This document shows positions 35,558 through 44,553 of a DNA stretch of 64,000 nt, piece by piece. Under the pieces are notes generated by a model that ran no database searches, was not told the DNA's origin, and saw nothing but the letters and a program-made list of their open reading frames with translations. The number at the start of each line of letters is the position of its first letter. The stretch's first letter is position 1. Position numbers and translations under genes: made by a program. This DNA is from Methanomicrobia archaeon. GTDB taxonomy: Archaea > Methanobacteriota_B > Thermococci > Methanofastidiosales > NM3. The DNA lies in assembly GCA_030603445.1 (NCBI GenBank), contig JAUVXU010000006.1:1-64000 (forward strand), given 5' to 3'.

Positions 35558-36772
35558 ATGTTAATCATGTACGTCACGCGCACGCAGCAGGTGGCCCTAA
35601 AGGGCAATCACTTCTCATGCTGGTGCCACAAGGCAAAGAACGTATACAACAATGCCAATTACATCGTTCGCCAGGAATACTTCAACAATGGACGTTACAT
35701 AGCGCACAATGAGCTCTACCACCTCGTCAAGAACGATACGGAGTACAGGGAGCTTCCCTCGCTTGTTGCAAACGAGATTTTAAGGACGCTTCACGAGGCC
35801 TGGACGGGATTTTTCGGCTCCATGAGATCGTATGGCCGCGACCCCTATCGTTTCCTTGGCAGGCCAAGGCCGCCCCGCTACAAGGACAGGGACGGGGAGA
35901 TAACGATAAGATTCCCACGCAATCACATCTCGCACCGCGGGGGAAAGGTCCTTTTGCCAAAGAAGGTAGGGCGATACCCTATAAGGCACAAACTGCCGGA
36001 TGGGGCAGACGTCAAGATGGTGCGAATAATTCCAAGGGGATCCTCGTATGTAGCGGAGATCGTCTATGGGAAGGAGGTAGATGTAAACAAAAGAATGGCC
36101 AGGTGCGTGCTTGGTGTGGACATCGGGCTTGAGAACCTCATGACCGTGGTGGATGATCAGGGCAACAGGCCCTGAATCGTCAAGGATGGAGCTCTCAAGT
36201 CAATGAATCAATACTACAACAAGGAGCTTGCCCGCTTAAAATCCGTATGCGCAAAGTCTGGGCAGAGGACGACCAAGAGGATAAAGAGACTCTCTGAAAA
36301 AAGGAACAGGAAGGTAAGAAACGCCCTCCACCATATGAGCAAGCTGCTCGTCGGGCATGCCTGCAGGGTGGGGGCGTCTTCCATCGTCATCGGATATAAC
36401 GAGGGATGGAAACAAAAGGTAAGGCTCGGCCGAAAGACGAATCAGGGTTTTGTCCAAATACCTTACCATACCCTCTTGAAGCAGATAGCCTACAAGTCCG
36501 AAGAGAACGACATCGAAGTTGTCCTTCAAGACGAGTCGTATACCAGCAGGTGCTCCTTCCTTGACAGCGAGCCGATAGAAAGGCATGGCAGCTACAAGGG
36601 AAGGAGGATTTGCAGGGGCCTCTTCCAATCAGAAAAAGGAAAGGTAATCAATGCCGATGTGAACGCGGCATACAATATAATAAAAAAGGCATTCCCCAAA
36701 GCTTTCGCAGAGGGGATAGAGGATGTCAGCTTGCATCCGGTACGCATGGCAATGTGCCCTGTGTGCGAATGA
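35558..36772 (+). pseudogene. tnpB: TnpB (OrfB_IS605) interrupted by an in-frame TGA
   Basis: Two ORF-track entries (35558-36175 and 36203-36772) lie in the same frame and join into one ~404-codon TnpB, with a single TGA at 36173-36175 after DQGNRP. TnpB relatives usually have Leu or Phe here before INGRPLKS-type sequence (here IVKDGALKSMNQYYNKEL); a one-base change from TTA would give TGA. RuvC residues remain: GVDIGLENL (Asp), IGYNEGWKQ (Glu), INADVNAAYNI (Asp). The zinc-finger region is the variant CSFLDSEPIERHGSYKGRRICRGLF kind. TnpB proteins are omegaRNA-guided nucleases; this copy is probably inactive unless the stop is read through. Confidence 0.85.
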
Positions 36773-36773
36773 A

Positions 36774-36795
36774 CATAAACTTTTGATAGTTTATG
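36774..36795 (+). repeat. Perfect hairpin at right end of TnpB element
   Basis: CATAAACT-TTTGAT-AGTTTATG, an 8-bp stem with a 6-nt loop just after the tnpB stop. It overlaps the right inverted repeat. Right-end hairpins are the TnpA recognition structure in IS200/IS605 elements, and this region would also form the 3' end of the omegaRNA. Confidence 0.7.
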
Positions 36796-36805
36796 TGCAA
36801 AGCCG
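36790..36805 (+). repeat. Right 16-bp inverted repeat
   Basis: TTTATGTGCAAAGCCG, pairing exactly with 35446-35461. Confidence 0.85.
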
Positions 36806-36812
36806 CAGTCTT
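36806..36812. repeat. 7-bp direct repeat, right flank of TnpB element
   Basis: CAGTCTT, second copy of 35439-35445. Confidence 0.6.
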
Positions 36813-36905
36813 CAAATCATCGCCTCCGCTAATCACAAAAAATTGGAGTTGTCTCTCTTATTAAAGGGTAAACTATTTAAAAATATGATATACTACCCTC
36901 ATTAG

Positions 36906-37685
36906 ATGAAAATATCAGATGATTATCTTATAAACGTTGATTCCATTTCAAAGGATTATGGCAACGTGAAAGCATTGGACAATGTTTCCTTGCAGATAAA
37001 GAAAGGCGAAACATTTGGCTTGTTAGGCCAAAACGGTGCCGGCAAGACCACACTTGTTAGAATACTATGCGGAGTACTATCTGCTACAAGCGGCACTGCA
37101 ACAGTTGATGGGTTAGATATTGCAAAAAATAAGAATGAGGTAAAAGCTATTACCGGGCTGCTTCCAGAAAACCCCGGTACTTATGAAGATCTTACAGCAA
37201 AAGAGTTCCTTTCTTTTGTAGGAGAGTTATACGGGCTTAGTAAGGACATAATAACAGATAGAACAAATGACCTTTTACAACTCTTTGATCTAGTTGGTAG
37301 AAAGGATGACCTTCTTTCAGGATTTTCTTCAGGAATGAGGCAAAAGATAATGCTTGCTTCAACGTTGATACACAATCCACCCATCCTGCTACTTGACGAA
37401 CCTACATCATCCCTTGACCCGACAGTTGCTCGCACGGTAAAAGATATTATTCTATCATTCTCAAAGGAGGCACAGCGCACAATCATAGTTTCCACTCATC
37501 AGCTTCCCTTAGCTGAAGAGGTATGTGACAGGATAGCAATACTGGATAAGGGCATTATCATGGCCTGTGACACACCAAAGAACTTGATGGAGTCTACAGG
37601 GACATCCACACTTGAAAATGCTTTCTTTAGCATAACAGGACTTGAACACAAAGACGTTGACATACTGCTGGAATGGGGCATGTGA
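36906..37685 (+). CDS. ABC transporter ATP-binding protein
   Basis: A 259-aa ABC ATPase with Walker A GQNGAGKTT, Q-loop region TGLLPENPGTYEDLT, signature LSGFSSGMRQKIMLASTLI, Walker B ILLLDEPTSSLDP and H-loop STHQLPLAEEVCDR. It is most like ABC-2 exporter ATPases and lacks a long C-terminal extension. The ATG lies close to a TATA-like TTTAAAAATATGATA. The permease gene follows at once. Confidence 0.92.
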   Translation: MKISDDYLINVDSISKDYGNVKALDNVSLQIKKGETFGLLGQNGAGKTTLVRILCGVLSATSGTATVDGLDIAKNKNEVKAITGLLPENPGTYEDLTAKEFLSFVGELYGLSKDIITDRTNDLLQLFDLVGRKDDLLSGFSSGMRQKIMLASTLIHNPPILLLDEPTSSLDPTVARTVKDIILSFSKEAQRTIIVSTHQLPLAEEVCDRIAILDKGIIMACDTPKNLMESTGTSTLENAFFSITGLEHKDVDILLEWGM

Positions 37686-37687
37686 TT

Positions 37688-39274
37688 ATGAATGCGTGGT
37701 GGGTCATAGGCAAATACGGCTTGCGCTTGAATTTGGGGAAGGTGTATCGCCGCTTCAATTTGTTCTTTCCACTAATAGTACTGGTGTATTTTGCTTATGG
37801 CATTATATTGAAGCTGATAATAGATGCAAATCCTGATAACTTTGTTGTTGAGATATTATCAAATAAGGTGCTGTTTGCAACACTTACTGATCTAATACTT
37901 CTTTACCTGTTTATCTACCTTATCGTTATCTATGTTTTTACAGGCATCAGAAAACAAGATAAATCAAGTACCGAGCTATTGCTCTCAACACCACTTCGCT
38001 CAGAGGATATCGTGCTTGGAGAAACTATAGCGATGCTTCCCATATACTTACTATTCATGCCCACTATACTCATTCCCATATTCATATTTGGTTATTTTAA
38101 GGCAGGAGTTGGGCTTTGGGGCCTTGCAGTTATCTTTTTTTCACAGGCCTTGATGTTTATCCTTGCTATAGGAATTGGGGCAATTATACTTGCCCTTATA
38201 CAGTCTAGCATCCAACGCCTTAAGGTGGGCAAGTATTTCAGGCTTATATCTTCTTTTATATTTGCTGTACTGTACTTGTCCATATATGGAATGAAATACT
38301 GGTTATCTACTGCACAAAGCGTCACACAAAGCAAGTTGTTTAGTTCTCTTCCAACTTCTCTTGCAGGCAACGTGATATTTTCAAAAATTATGAATATCCC
38401 GTCATCACCTTCCGTTCTTGTAAGCATTTGCCTTTTGGTCTTATGGATAGTTGTCGTGTATAGGGTTGGCATAAATATAGCAGGCCGCGCATATTCGCTT
38501 GAAAAGGAGCTTGCAACTGCCCGCATTGTAATAAAAAAGGAAGGGGTCTTGCTAAGAATTGTCAGGCAAATTGTTCCAAAATCTCAAGAAGAACAGATAA
38601 TTACCCACTTCAAGGTGTTTTTCAGGGACTCCACTAACTTCTCAAGTTCTGTCTATCTTCTTATACTTGGTTATTTTATGACAATATTTATTGTATGGAA
38701 CTCACGTAATGAGATTGAGTCTATCGTTCGATTTTATACTATGGAGATGTCCATAACACCGATATTTGTATCTATATTCGTTTTGTCGATGTTTTATCTA
38801 TCGCGCGATGCATTGTGGATATGGAAAAAGGCCCCAGGCGGGACTGACAAGTTTTTGAAAAGCAAATGGCTGCAGACATTTATACTTAGTTTCGTTTTTT
38901 TGCCTATACCGTTTATTACAGGATTTGTAGTTGGTACTGATAGGATATCATTTGGAATAATGGTCTCAACCGCATTATGGTTGCTTATGATGAACGCCTT
39001 CTCGGTTTCATATGCAATATTCATAAATGTCATAAATCCCTCAAAACAGATAAGGGGTGCAAGATATGGTATTAACTCGATTATCTGCAGCTTCACACTA
39101 ATAATTATTCTTATGGGGGGCATGCAGGTAATGATGCATTTTGGCATGATGTTTATTGAGCATACATTCACTTCCCATCTTCTTTCAGGCGTTCTTATGG
39201 GTATTATTCTTAATGTTATAGGACTAATATTTATGTTAGTGGCACGTGAACGTATAGATGTAATTATGGATTGA
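37688..39274 (+). CDS. ABC-2-type exporter permease, large
   Basis: A 528-aa protein with about twelve predicted membrane helices, roughly twice a usual ABC-2 permease, so one chain may supply both halves of the channel. The soluble middle contains KSQEEQIITHFKVFFRDSTNFSS. ATG 37688 is 2 nt after the ATPase stop; the track start 37673 would overlap it. No substrate can be inferred. Confidence 0.8.
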   Translation: MNAWWVIGKYGLRLNLGKVYRRFNLFFPLIVLVYFAYGIILKLIIDANPDNFVVEILSNKVLFATLTDLILLYLFIYLIVIYVFTGIRKQDKSSTELLLSTPLRSEDIVLGETIAMLPIYLLFMPTILIPIFIFGYFKAGVGLWGLAVIFFSQALMFILAIGIGAIILALIQSSIQRLKVGKYFRLISSFIFAVLYLSIYGMKYWLSTAQSVTQSKLFSSLPTSLAGNVIFSKIMNIPSSPSVLVSICLLVLWIVVVYRVGINIAGRAYSLEKELATARIVIKKEGVLLRIVRQIVPKSQEEQIITHFKVFFRDSTNFSSSVYLLILGYFMTIFIVWNSRNEIESIVRFYTMEMSITPIFVSIFVLSMFYLSRDALWIWKKAPGGTDKFLKSKWLQTFILSFVFLPIPFITGFVVGTDRISFGIMVSTALWLLMMNAFSVSYAIFINVINPSKQIRGARYGINSIICSFTLIIILMGGMQVMMHFGMMFIEHTFTSHLLSGVLMGIILNVIGLIFMLVARERIDVIMD

Positions 39275-39978
39275 TGATTATGCGTGTGGAAAGATGGACT
39301 AAGGAAAACAAACCTCTTCGCATAATGAGGGTAGAAACAGTCCCAATTTCTAAGTTAAAACTCCATGAGGCAGTTATTAAAGAGGAATTAGATAATTTTT
39401 GTAAGAGCCTAAAATCAAAAGGCATATTTTTTAGACCGATCCTAGTAGACAGAAAAACATTTGTCGTGCTAGATGGCCATCATAGGGTAGAAGGGCTAAA
39501 GCGCCTTGGCGCCAAGATGGTGCCGGCAATATTCATAGACTATTTTGATGATGAAGTCGGACTGTATACTTGGTTTCCAATCATATGGCATAAAAAAGAG
39601 GATGTCATACGCCTTCTTAGTTCAATTGCTACTATTGATTATAGGCCATTGGAAGAGGCCAAGGCACTTGTTGACAAAAAGGAAGCGGAACTATGCATCA
39701 TATCTAGTGGGGATGCTGATGCGGCAGTAGTAAAAGGAGATACTGAGGAGATCTTATCTGAGCTTTCCAAGCACTTTACGTTTGAATATGTTGATACATT
39801 GGACTTTGTTAAGCACATACTGCCAGACAAGGGAGTTTTGTTGTATCGCCATGTACCAACAAAAGAAGAGGTCATAGCTTTAGCAGAGAGCGGTGGGGTC
39901 TTTCCCCCAAAAACCACAAGGCATCACCTGCCATACCGCTATCAAGATATAAGGGTAAGGTTATCAACATTATATTAA
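39274..39978 (+). CDS. SerK-like free L-serine kinase (ParB/Srx fold)
   Basis: This 234-aa protein belongs to the ParB/sulfiredoxin superfamily. It matches, from memory, the Thermococcus ADP-dependent serine kinase SerK: KLHEAVIKEELDNF with the catalytic-type Glu, VVLDGHHRVEGLKRLGAKMVPAIFIDYFDDEVGLYTWFP, and the C-terminal PPKTTRHHLPYRYQDIRV. SerK makes O-phospho-L-serine for cysteine synthesis. A DNA-partitioning role is unlikely because there is no HTH domain and no ParA nearby. The start overlaps the permease stop (TGATG); ATG 39280 is also possible. Confidence 0.78.
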   Translation: MIMRVERWTKENKPLRIMRVETVPISKLKLHEAVIKEELDNFCKSLKSKGIFFRPILVDRKTFVVLDGHHRVEGLKRLGAKMVPAIFIDYFDDEVGLYTWFPIIWHKKEDVIRLLSSIATIDYRPLEEAKALVDKKEAELCIISSGDADAAVVKGDTEEILSELSKHFTFEYVDTLDFVKHILPDKGVLLYRHVPTKEEVIALAESGGVFPPKTTRHHLPYRYQDIRVRLSTLY

Positions 39979-39990
39979 TGGAGAGACAAT

Positions 39991-42207
39991 ATGCAATTGC
40001 TCAAGGTTTACGGCATCGTTCAAGGAGTGGGATTTCGCCCATTTATCTGGAGAATTGCAACGGCCCATGGCCTCAAAGGATATGTGCATAACAAGGGAGG
40101 CTATGTAGAGATAGCATTGGAAGGGGATTTGAAGCCGCTTAATTCTTGCATATCAGATATTCGTACTAATCTTCCTCCCCAGGCAAGTATAGATCTTATT
40201 GAGAAAAGCAAGGCCGAAGATGTTGGATTTAAGACTTTTTCAATCATTCCTTCTGAAGTGACAACTTCAGATATCCCGTCCGGGATACCTCCTGACATAC
40301 GTTTGTGCGAGTCTTGCAAACAAGAGTTGTTCACTCCTACTGATAGAAGATATGGATATTCTTTCATTAACTGTACGGATTGCGGGCCACGTTTTACTAT
40401 AATATCTAAAGTACCTTATGACAGGTGTAATACATCAATGGACGCATTTCCCCTTTGCGATGAGTGTGTAACCGAATATGCATCCCCTTCAAACAGGCGC
40501 TACCATGCTGAGCCACTTGCATGTGCGTCATGTGGTCCAGTTTATGAGCTTACTTTAGATGGCGCTATAGTAAAAGAAGAACCTATAAGGGCCGCAGCAC
40601 GTCTTTTAGATACAGGAAAATTAGTGGCTATAAAAGGATATGGCGGATTTCATATTGCATGTGATGCCACGAATAAAGAAGCTGTTGACTTGCTTCGTAT
40701 CGCACTAGACAGAAAATACCAACCATTTGCCCTAATGGTGCGTGATTTAGATGTGCTACAAGATGTGCTGCAAGTTAGCGATAAAGAGTCACGCCATCTT
40801 TTCTCTTCTGCAGCACCAATTGTCGTCTTAAGGCGTAGTAGGAATAAACTGCTGCCAGCTTCAATAGCTCCGGGATTAGAGACCGTAGGTGTAATGCTGC
40901 CGTATGCGCCGCTTCATCATCTTCTCTTCTCGCATGTTAAAACTTCTTTTCTTGTGATGACATCAGCCAACTATCCTGGCCGTTCCATGATAACAGAACT
41001 TGACGATGCTAAGGCAGATCTTCCTTTTATAGATAATTTTCTTTCCCATAATCTTCGTATCCAAAATAGGTGTGATGATTCTGTTATACGTAATGATCTG
41101 TTTATCAGGAGATCAAGAGGTTTTGTGCCAATGACTATTCCAGTTCCACACGAGCACACGACTCTTGCGTTTGGGGCTGAGATAAACAATGTTGTTGCAC
41201 TATCAAAGCATGGAAAATGCATGCTATCCCAACACATAGGGGATACTGCAAACTGGGATGTGTTAGAATCAGCTTTAGATAGCATAGATATGCTTATGGC
41301 ACTTCATGGCGTAAGCCGCAGCTCACTTGACTATATTTTGTGTGATATGCATCCGCGGTACAATACTGCAAAAGTTGCCAGAAAGTGGGCAGATGAGCTC
41401 TCTGTGCCATGTATTGAGGTGCAGCACCATACTGCGCATAGTTTCGGAATCGCAGGGGAATATGGCACTAGAGAGGCGCTTTGCATAGCAGCAGACGGCA
41501 TGGGTTATGGCAGCGACGGGAATATATGGGGAGGAGAGGTGTTTTACACAGACATGACGCTAGAAGGAACAAGGCGCCTTGGCCATTTGGAATATCTTAA
41601 GATGCCAGGCGGGGACCTATCAACTAAATATCCTTTGCGCATGCTAATACCCCTATTTGATGACAAAGCACTAGAGCGCTATAGTCACTGTTTTTCAGGC
41701 GGTATGCAGGAGATTCAAGACATACGCACGGCAGCTGGTAGCAGCCCTTTAAAGACCTCGTCGTGTGGAAGAGTGCTTGATGCAGTAAGCGCTATATTGG
41801 GCCTCTCATACGAACGCACCTATGAAGGAGAGGGTGCAATGCGCCTTGAATCTTTGGCATTAAAAGGAAGCGATATTTCCCTGCCGCTTGAGGTGGAAGG
41901 GGGTATAGCACAAACTGGAGAATATCTTGTTAAACTAATGGAGCTTCTCCCTAAATACAGTAAGGCAGATATTGCAAAAAGCGTGCACATGTCACTTGCG
42001 CGCGCATTTACAGATATTGTTCTAGAATATAAAGACCTGAAACTTCCTGTTGGATTCTCAGGAGGGGTGGCGTACAATGAATTAATATCCAAAAAGTTAC
42101 GCACAGACTTCAAAAGACATGGCGTTAAGTTTCTTGAACACCGTAATATTCCTCCAGGGGATGGAGGCATAAGCTTCGGGCAGTCATGCATGAAGCCTCC
42201 TTTTTAG
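39991..42207 (+). CDS. hypF: Carbamoyltransferase HypF
   Basis: HypF converts carbamoyl phosphate to a carbamoyl adenylate and passes it to HypE. All modules are present in order: acylphosphatase (YGIVQGVGFRPFIWRIA), two zinc fingers (CESC...CTDC and CDEC...CASC), YrdC-like domain (~200-370), and the Kae1-like carbamoyltransferase domain (EVQHHTAHSFGIAGEYG and the C-terminal GFSGGVAYNELISKKL). Length 738 aa is normal. It lies about 29 kb from hypE/A/B; no hydrogenase subunit is in the window. Confidence 0.95.
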   Translation: MQLLKVYGIVQGVGFRPFIWRIATAHGLKGYVHNKGGYVEIALEGDLKPLNSCISDIRTNLPPQASIDLIEKSKAEDVGFKTFSIIPSEVTTSDIPSGIPPDIRLCESCKQELFTPTDRRYGYSFINCTDCGPRFTIISKVPYDRCNTSMDAFPLCDECVTEYASPSNRRYHAEPLACASCGPVYELTLDGAIVKEEPIRAAARLLDTGKLVAIKGYGGFHIACDATNKEAVDLLRIALDRKYQPFALMVRDLDVLQDVLQVSDKESRHLFSSAAPIVVLRRSRNKLLPASIAPGLETVGVMLPYAPLHHLLFSHVKTSFLVMTSANYPGRSMITELDDAKADLPFIDNFLSHNLRIQNRCDDSVIRNDLFIRRSRGFVPMTIPVPHEHTTLAFGAEINNVVALSKHGKCMLSQHIGDTANWDVLESALDSIDMLMALHGVSRSSLDYILCDMHPRYNTAKVARKWADELSVPCIEVQHHTAHSFGIAGEYGTREALCIAADGMGYGSDGNIWGGEVFYTDMTLEGTRRLGHLEYLKMPGGDLSTKYPLRMLIPLFDDKALERYSHCFSGGMQEIQDIRTAAGSSPLKTSSCGRVLDAVSAILGLSYERTYEGEGAMRLESLALKGSDISLPLEVEGGIAQTGEYLVKLMELLPKYSKADIAKSVHMSLARAFTDIVLEYKDLKLPVGFSGGVAYNELISKKLRTDFKRHGVKFLEHRNIPPGDGGISFGQSCMKPPF

Positions 42208-42245
42208 GCACACTTTTTAAATCATAATATGTATAAGTGTCTTTA

Positions 42246-43022
42246 ATGAAGTTCGATGAATTATTTTACTCTTTACTAGAAGTCAAACAATCACACCTGT
42301 GCGTTGGAATAGACCCGGCATATGATGGCATGAGGCCAAAACAGGTGATATCCTCTTCAAAAAACCCTGCTGAGGATATACTCTCCTTTTCCCAGGATAT
42401 CATTAGTAAGACGGGGGGAGAAGCAATTGCATTTAAACCTAATCAGCAGTACATACTGCCTCTGGGATTTTCAGAGTTAAAGGAGCTAAATCGGATGATA
42501 CATGAACAGGATGCATTATCCATTCTTGATATCAAGCTCTCAGATATTGGGTCTACAAATGATGCCTGCTGTTTTTGGTCAAAGAAATGTGGATTTGACG
42601 CTATAACTGCATCACCTTTCCCGGGCAACATGCGCTCGCTTTGGGAATCATGCAAAAGACAGGAATTAGGCCTCTTCTTGCTATGCCTTATGTCTAATCC
42701 GGAAGCAGGCACATTCATGAAATCTGATATAAAAGGACGCTATGCATATGATGTCATTGCTAATACTATAGAGAATGAGGGAATCACAGGGGCCGTAGTG
42801 GGTGCTACAATCGATGAGAATGATATGAAATGCATATCCTCGGTATTGAAAAAGGCGTTAGTCCTAATACCAGGAATCGGGGCACAACAAGGAAGCACGA
42901 CAATTCTTGAGAAGTTTGGAAAAAGAAGCATTGTTAATGTGTCAAGAGATGTGATATTTTCACTAGACCCAAAAGAGCGGGCCAGGTATTATAAAGAGAA
43001 GATCAATCGAATCGTTTCCTGA
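42246..43022 (+). CDS. pyrF: Orotidine 5'-phosphate decarboxylase
   Basis: OMP decarboxylase makes UMP. The 258-aa protein has CVGIDPAYDGMRP at the start, the FKPNQQYI strand, the catalytic DIKLSDIGST (Asp-Lys-Asp), and late PGIGAQQGSTTILEKFG motif. It resembles the longer bacterial-type (PyrF type 2) sequences. GTG 42237 could be the start but ATG 42246 is more likely. Its 3' end overlaps the convergent pyrD by 20 nt. Confidence 0.92.
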   Translation: MKFDELFYSLLEVKQSHLCVGIDPAYDGMRPKQVISSSKNPAEDILSFSQDIISKTGGEAIAFKPNQQYILPLGFSELKELNRMIHEQDALSILDIKLSDIGSTNDACCFWSKKCGFDAITASPFPGNMRSLWESCKRQELGLFLLCLMSNPEAGTFMKSDIKGRYAYDVIANTIENEGITGAVVGATIDENDMKCISSVLKKALVLIPGIGAQQGSTTILEKFGKRSIVNVSRDVIFSLDPKERARYYKEKINRIVS

Positions 43023-43893
43023 CACTACCCACTAAATCCTCAAATGATACACCTTTTTGTCTGCAGAACGCATCAATCCCTTCTTTTATTCTTGAAAGCG
43101 CACCTATACCATCTGTACCTAGCACCGTTCCCAGCTGTACTGCAGAAGCTCCTGCATAGGCATATTCTATGACATCCTCCCACTTGGAGATGCCACCGAT
43201 TCCAATTATTGGTATGTCAAGTGCTTTTTTTAGGTCCCACACTGCGCGAACACCTATTGGTTTTATTGCTGGTCCTGAAATGCCTCCCGTCAGATTGGAA
43301 AGGACGGGGTATTCCTGGTGTATATTTATGGCCATGCCCTTTACCGTATTAATGGCACTTATTGCATCTGCTCCACCCTTTTGTGCCTCAATGCCTATCT
43401 CTTGTATGTTGTTTACATTTGGAGTAAGCTTTGCTATAACCGGGACAGAAGCGGCTTTTTTCGCCTTTTTCACCACTTCGCGTACTAGCATTGGGTCTTG
43501 CCCTATACTTAGCAATCCGCCTGCATGAGGGCATGACAAGTTGAGCTCTATTGCCTCACATAATGTTCCAATGCGCTCTGCAAGCTCTGCAAACTCGTCT
43601 GCGTCTTTCCCGTATATAGAGGCAATAAGTGGTATGCTAAGTGATCTACATTCGATCTCTTCAATAAAGGCATCTATGCCAGGATTTGGCAGTCCCATCG
43701 CATTTAGCATTCCGCATGGAACTGTTGTGACAGTCGGATTATCATACCCTTCGTTTGGGGATAGCGATATGGACTTTGAAACAACCCCTCCTGCACCCTC
43801 TTTTTCAAGGCGCAGGAACAGCGATGAGGATATTCCAAGGACGCCTGAACACACTATGAGGGGATTATTCAATTCCAAACCTGCTATATGCAT
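43003..43893 (-). CDS. pyrD: Dihydroorotate dehydrogenase, class 1B catalytic subunit
   Basis: A 296-aa FMN TIM-barrel enzyme oxidising dihydroorotate. Motifs include LELNNPLIVCSGVLG, GMLNAMGLPNPG, the active-site region ELNLSCPHAGG (Cys base), AKLTPNVNNI, and GIGGISKWEDVIEYAYAGASAVQLGT. Cys rather than Ser at the catalytic site puts it in class 1B, which normally uses a PyrK electron-transfer subunit; none is adjacent here. Confidence 0.93.
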   Translation of the reverse strand: MHIAGLELNNPLIVCSGVLGISSSLFLRLEKEGAGGVVSKSISLSPNEGYDNPTVTTVPCGMLNAMGLPNPGIDAFIEEIECRSLSIPLIASIYGKDADEFAELAERIGTLCEAIELNLSCPHAGGLLSIGQDPMLVREVVKKAKKAASVPVIAKLTPNVNNIQEIGIEAQKGGADAISAINTVKGMAINIHQEYPVLSNLTGGISGPAIKPIGVRAVWDLKKALDIPIIGIGGISKWEDVIEYAYAGASAVQLGTVLGTDGIGALSRIKEGIDAFCRQKGVSFEDLVGSVRKRFD

Positions 43894-43900
43894 ATTGTTT

Positions 43901-44245
43901 CTACCTCTTTATTGGCGTGATGTCAAATGTTTTTAGCGGCACGTCTTTTAGCGCCCTTCCTATCGCCGACTTGGCAATGTTCTCAGCATGGGTCTTGTTC
44001 TCTGCAGTGAACACCTTCATAGATAGGTATATTCCGACAAGCCCGATCTTTCCAACCACAAAGGCGCTGTTGAAGAGTCCGGAGCATTTGGGGCACTGCG
44101 ATGCGCCTATCTCTATTTTCACGTATTCGAGATTTACCTTCTTTAGCTTCTTTCCTACAGTGGATATGGCGATATTTGTAGCATCATCCCTTGAACCGAC
44201 ATTTTTTAAAACAATCGGAACCTCAAGAACCACAAGATAGTTCAT
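43901..44245 (-). CDS. UPF0212 (DUF555) family protein
   Basis: A 114-aa archaeal UPF0212 protein: YLVVLEVPIVLKNVGSRDDA at the start, ASQCPKCSGLFNSAFVVG with a CxxC metal motif, and IAKSAIGRALKDVPLKTFDI at the end. Family function is unknown. ATG 44245 with GGTGAG upstream is chosen over the longer ORF. It ends 7 nt before pyrD and follows the DUF357 gene by 4 nt, so an operon dphB-DUF357-UPF0212-pyrD is likely. Confidence 0.86.
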   Translation of the reverse strand: MNYLVVLEVPIVLKNVGSRDDATNIAISTVGKKLKKVNLEYVKIEIGASQCPKCSGLFNSAFVVGKIGLVGIYLSMKVFTAENKTHAENIAKSAIGRALKDVPLKTFDITPIKR

Positions 44246-44249
44246 GTTC

Positions 44250-44549
44250 TCACCGTTCCTGATCAAAAGCGAAGAGCTCTGATGACGAGACCTTAAACAC
44301 ACCAAGCCTTGCACCTGCGTCAAGGAACCCATGAAGATAGTTCAGGCTTGCAAATGCGGTCACGTAATCACCCTTCTGCTTGTAGTAGTCAGCATCGCTA
44401 TAATAGCGTTTTGCCATATCAAGATAGTCCCATGCAACAAGCTCAAGGTGGCTGTTTTTGGGAACTATTATTTTTACCTCGTCTAGTGCCTTACTGGCTA
44501 CTGAAAAATAATGATCAAGTTTCTCATCAAGTATTTTATCATTTCTCAT
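44250..44549 (-). CDS. DUF357 family helical protein
   Basis: A 99-aa all-helical archaeal protein with the DUF357 signature YLDMAKRYYSDADYYKQKGDYVTAFASLNYLHGFLDAGARLGVF. It resembles HEPN-like helical bundles, but no activity is known. ATG 44549 (MRNDKIL) follows AGGTGAG and lies 4 nt after the dphB stop. The longer track ORF would overlap dphB. Confidence 0.86.
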   Translation of the reverse strand: MRNDKILDEKLDHYFSVASKALDEVKIIVPKNSHLELVAWDYLDMAKRYYSDADYYKQKGDYVTAFASLNYLHGFLDAGARLGVFKVSSSELFAFDQER

Positions 44550-44553
44550 GTTC

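Larger units (their letters stand above)
35446..36805 (+). mobile_element. IS200/IS605-type TnpB-only element with 16-bp inverted ends
   Basis: A 1360-bp unit bounded by the perfect inverted repeat CGGCTTTGCACATAAA (35446-35461 and 36790-36805) and flanked by 7-bp direct repeats. It holds one tnpB gene and no Y1 transposase tnpA, so it would need a TnpA in trans. Its internal G+C content is visibly higher than the flanks, indicating foreign origin. Subterminal GAACATAAA repeats occur at both ends. If the direct repeats are an IS605 cleavage pair, the right end would be 36812. It has inserted just upstream of the tRNA-Ser promoter. Confidence 0.75.

Noticed and set aside
35319-35564. Plus-strand ORF across tRNA-Ser and the left end of the TnpB element
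   Set aside because: It runs antisense through the tRNA and into element DNA, with no coding character.
39274-39978. Chromosome-partitioning ParB
   Set aside because: There is no HTH domain or parA; motifs fit the SerK serine kinase branch of the fold.
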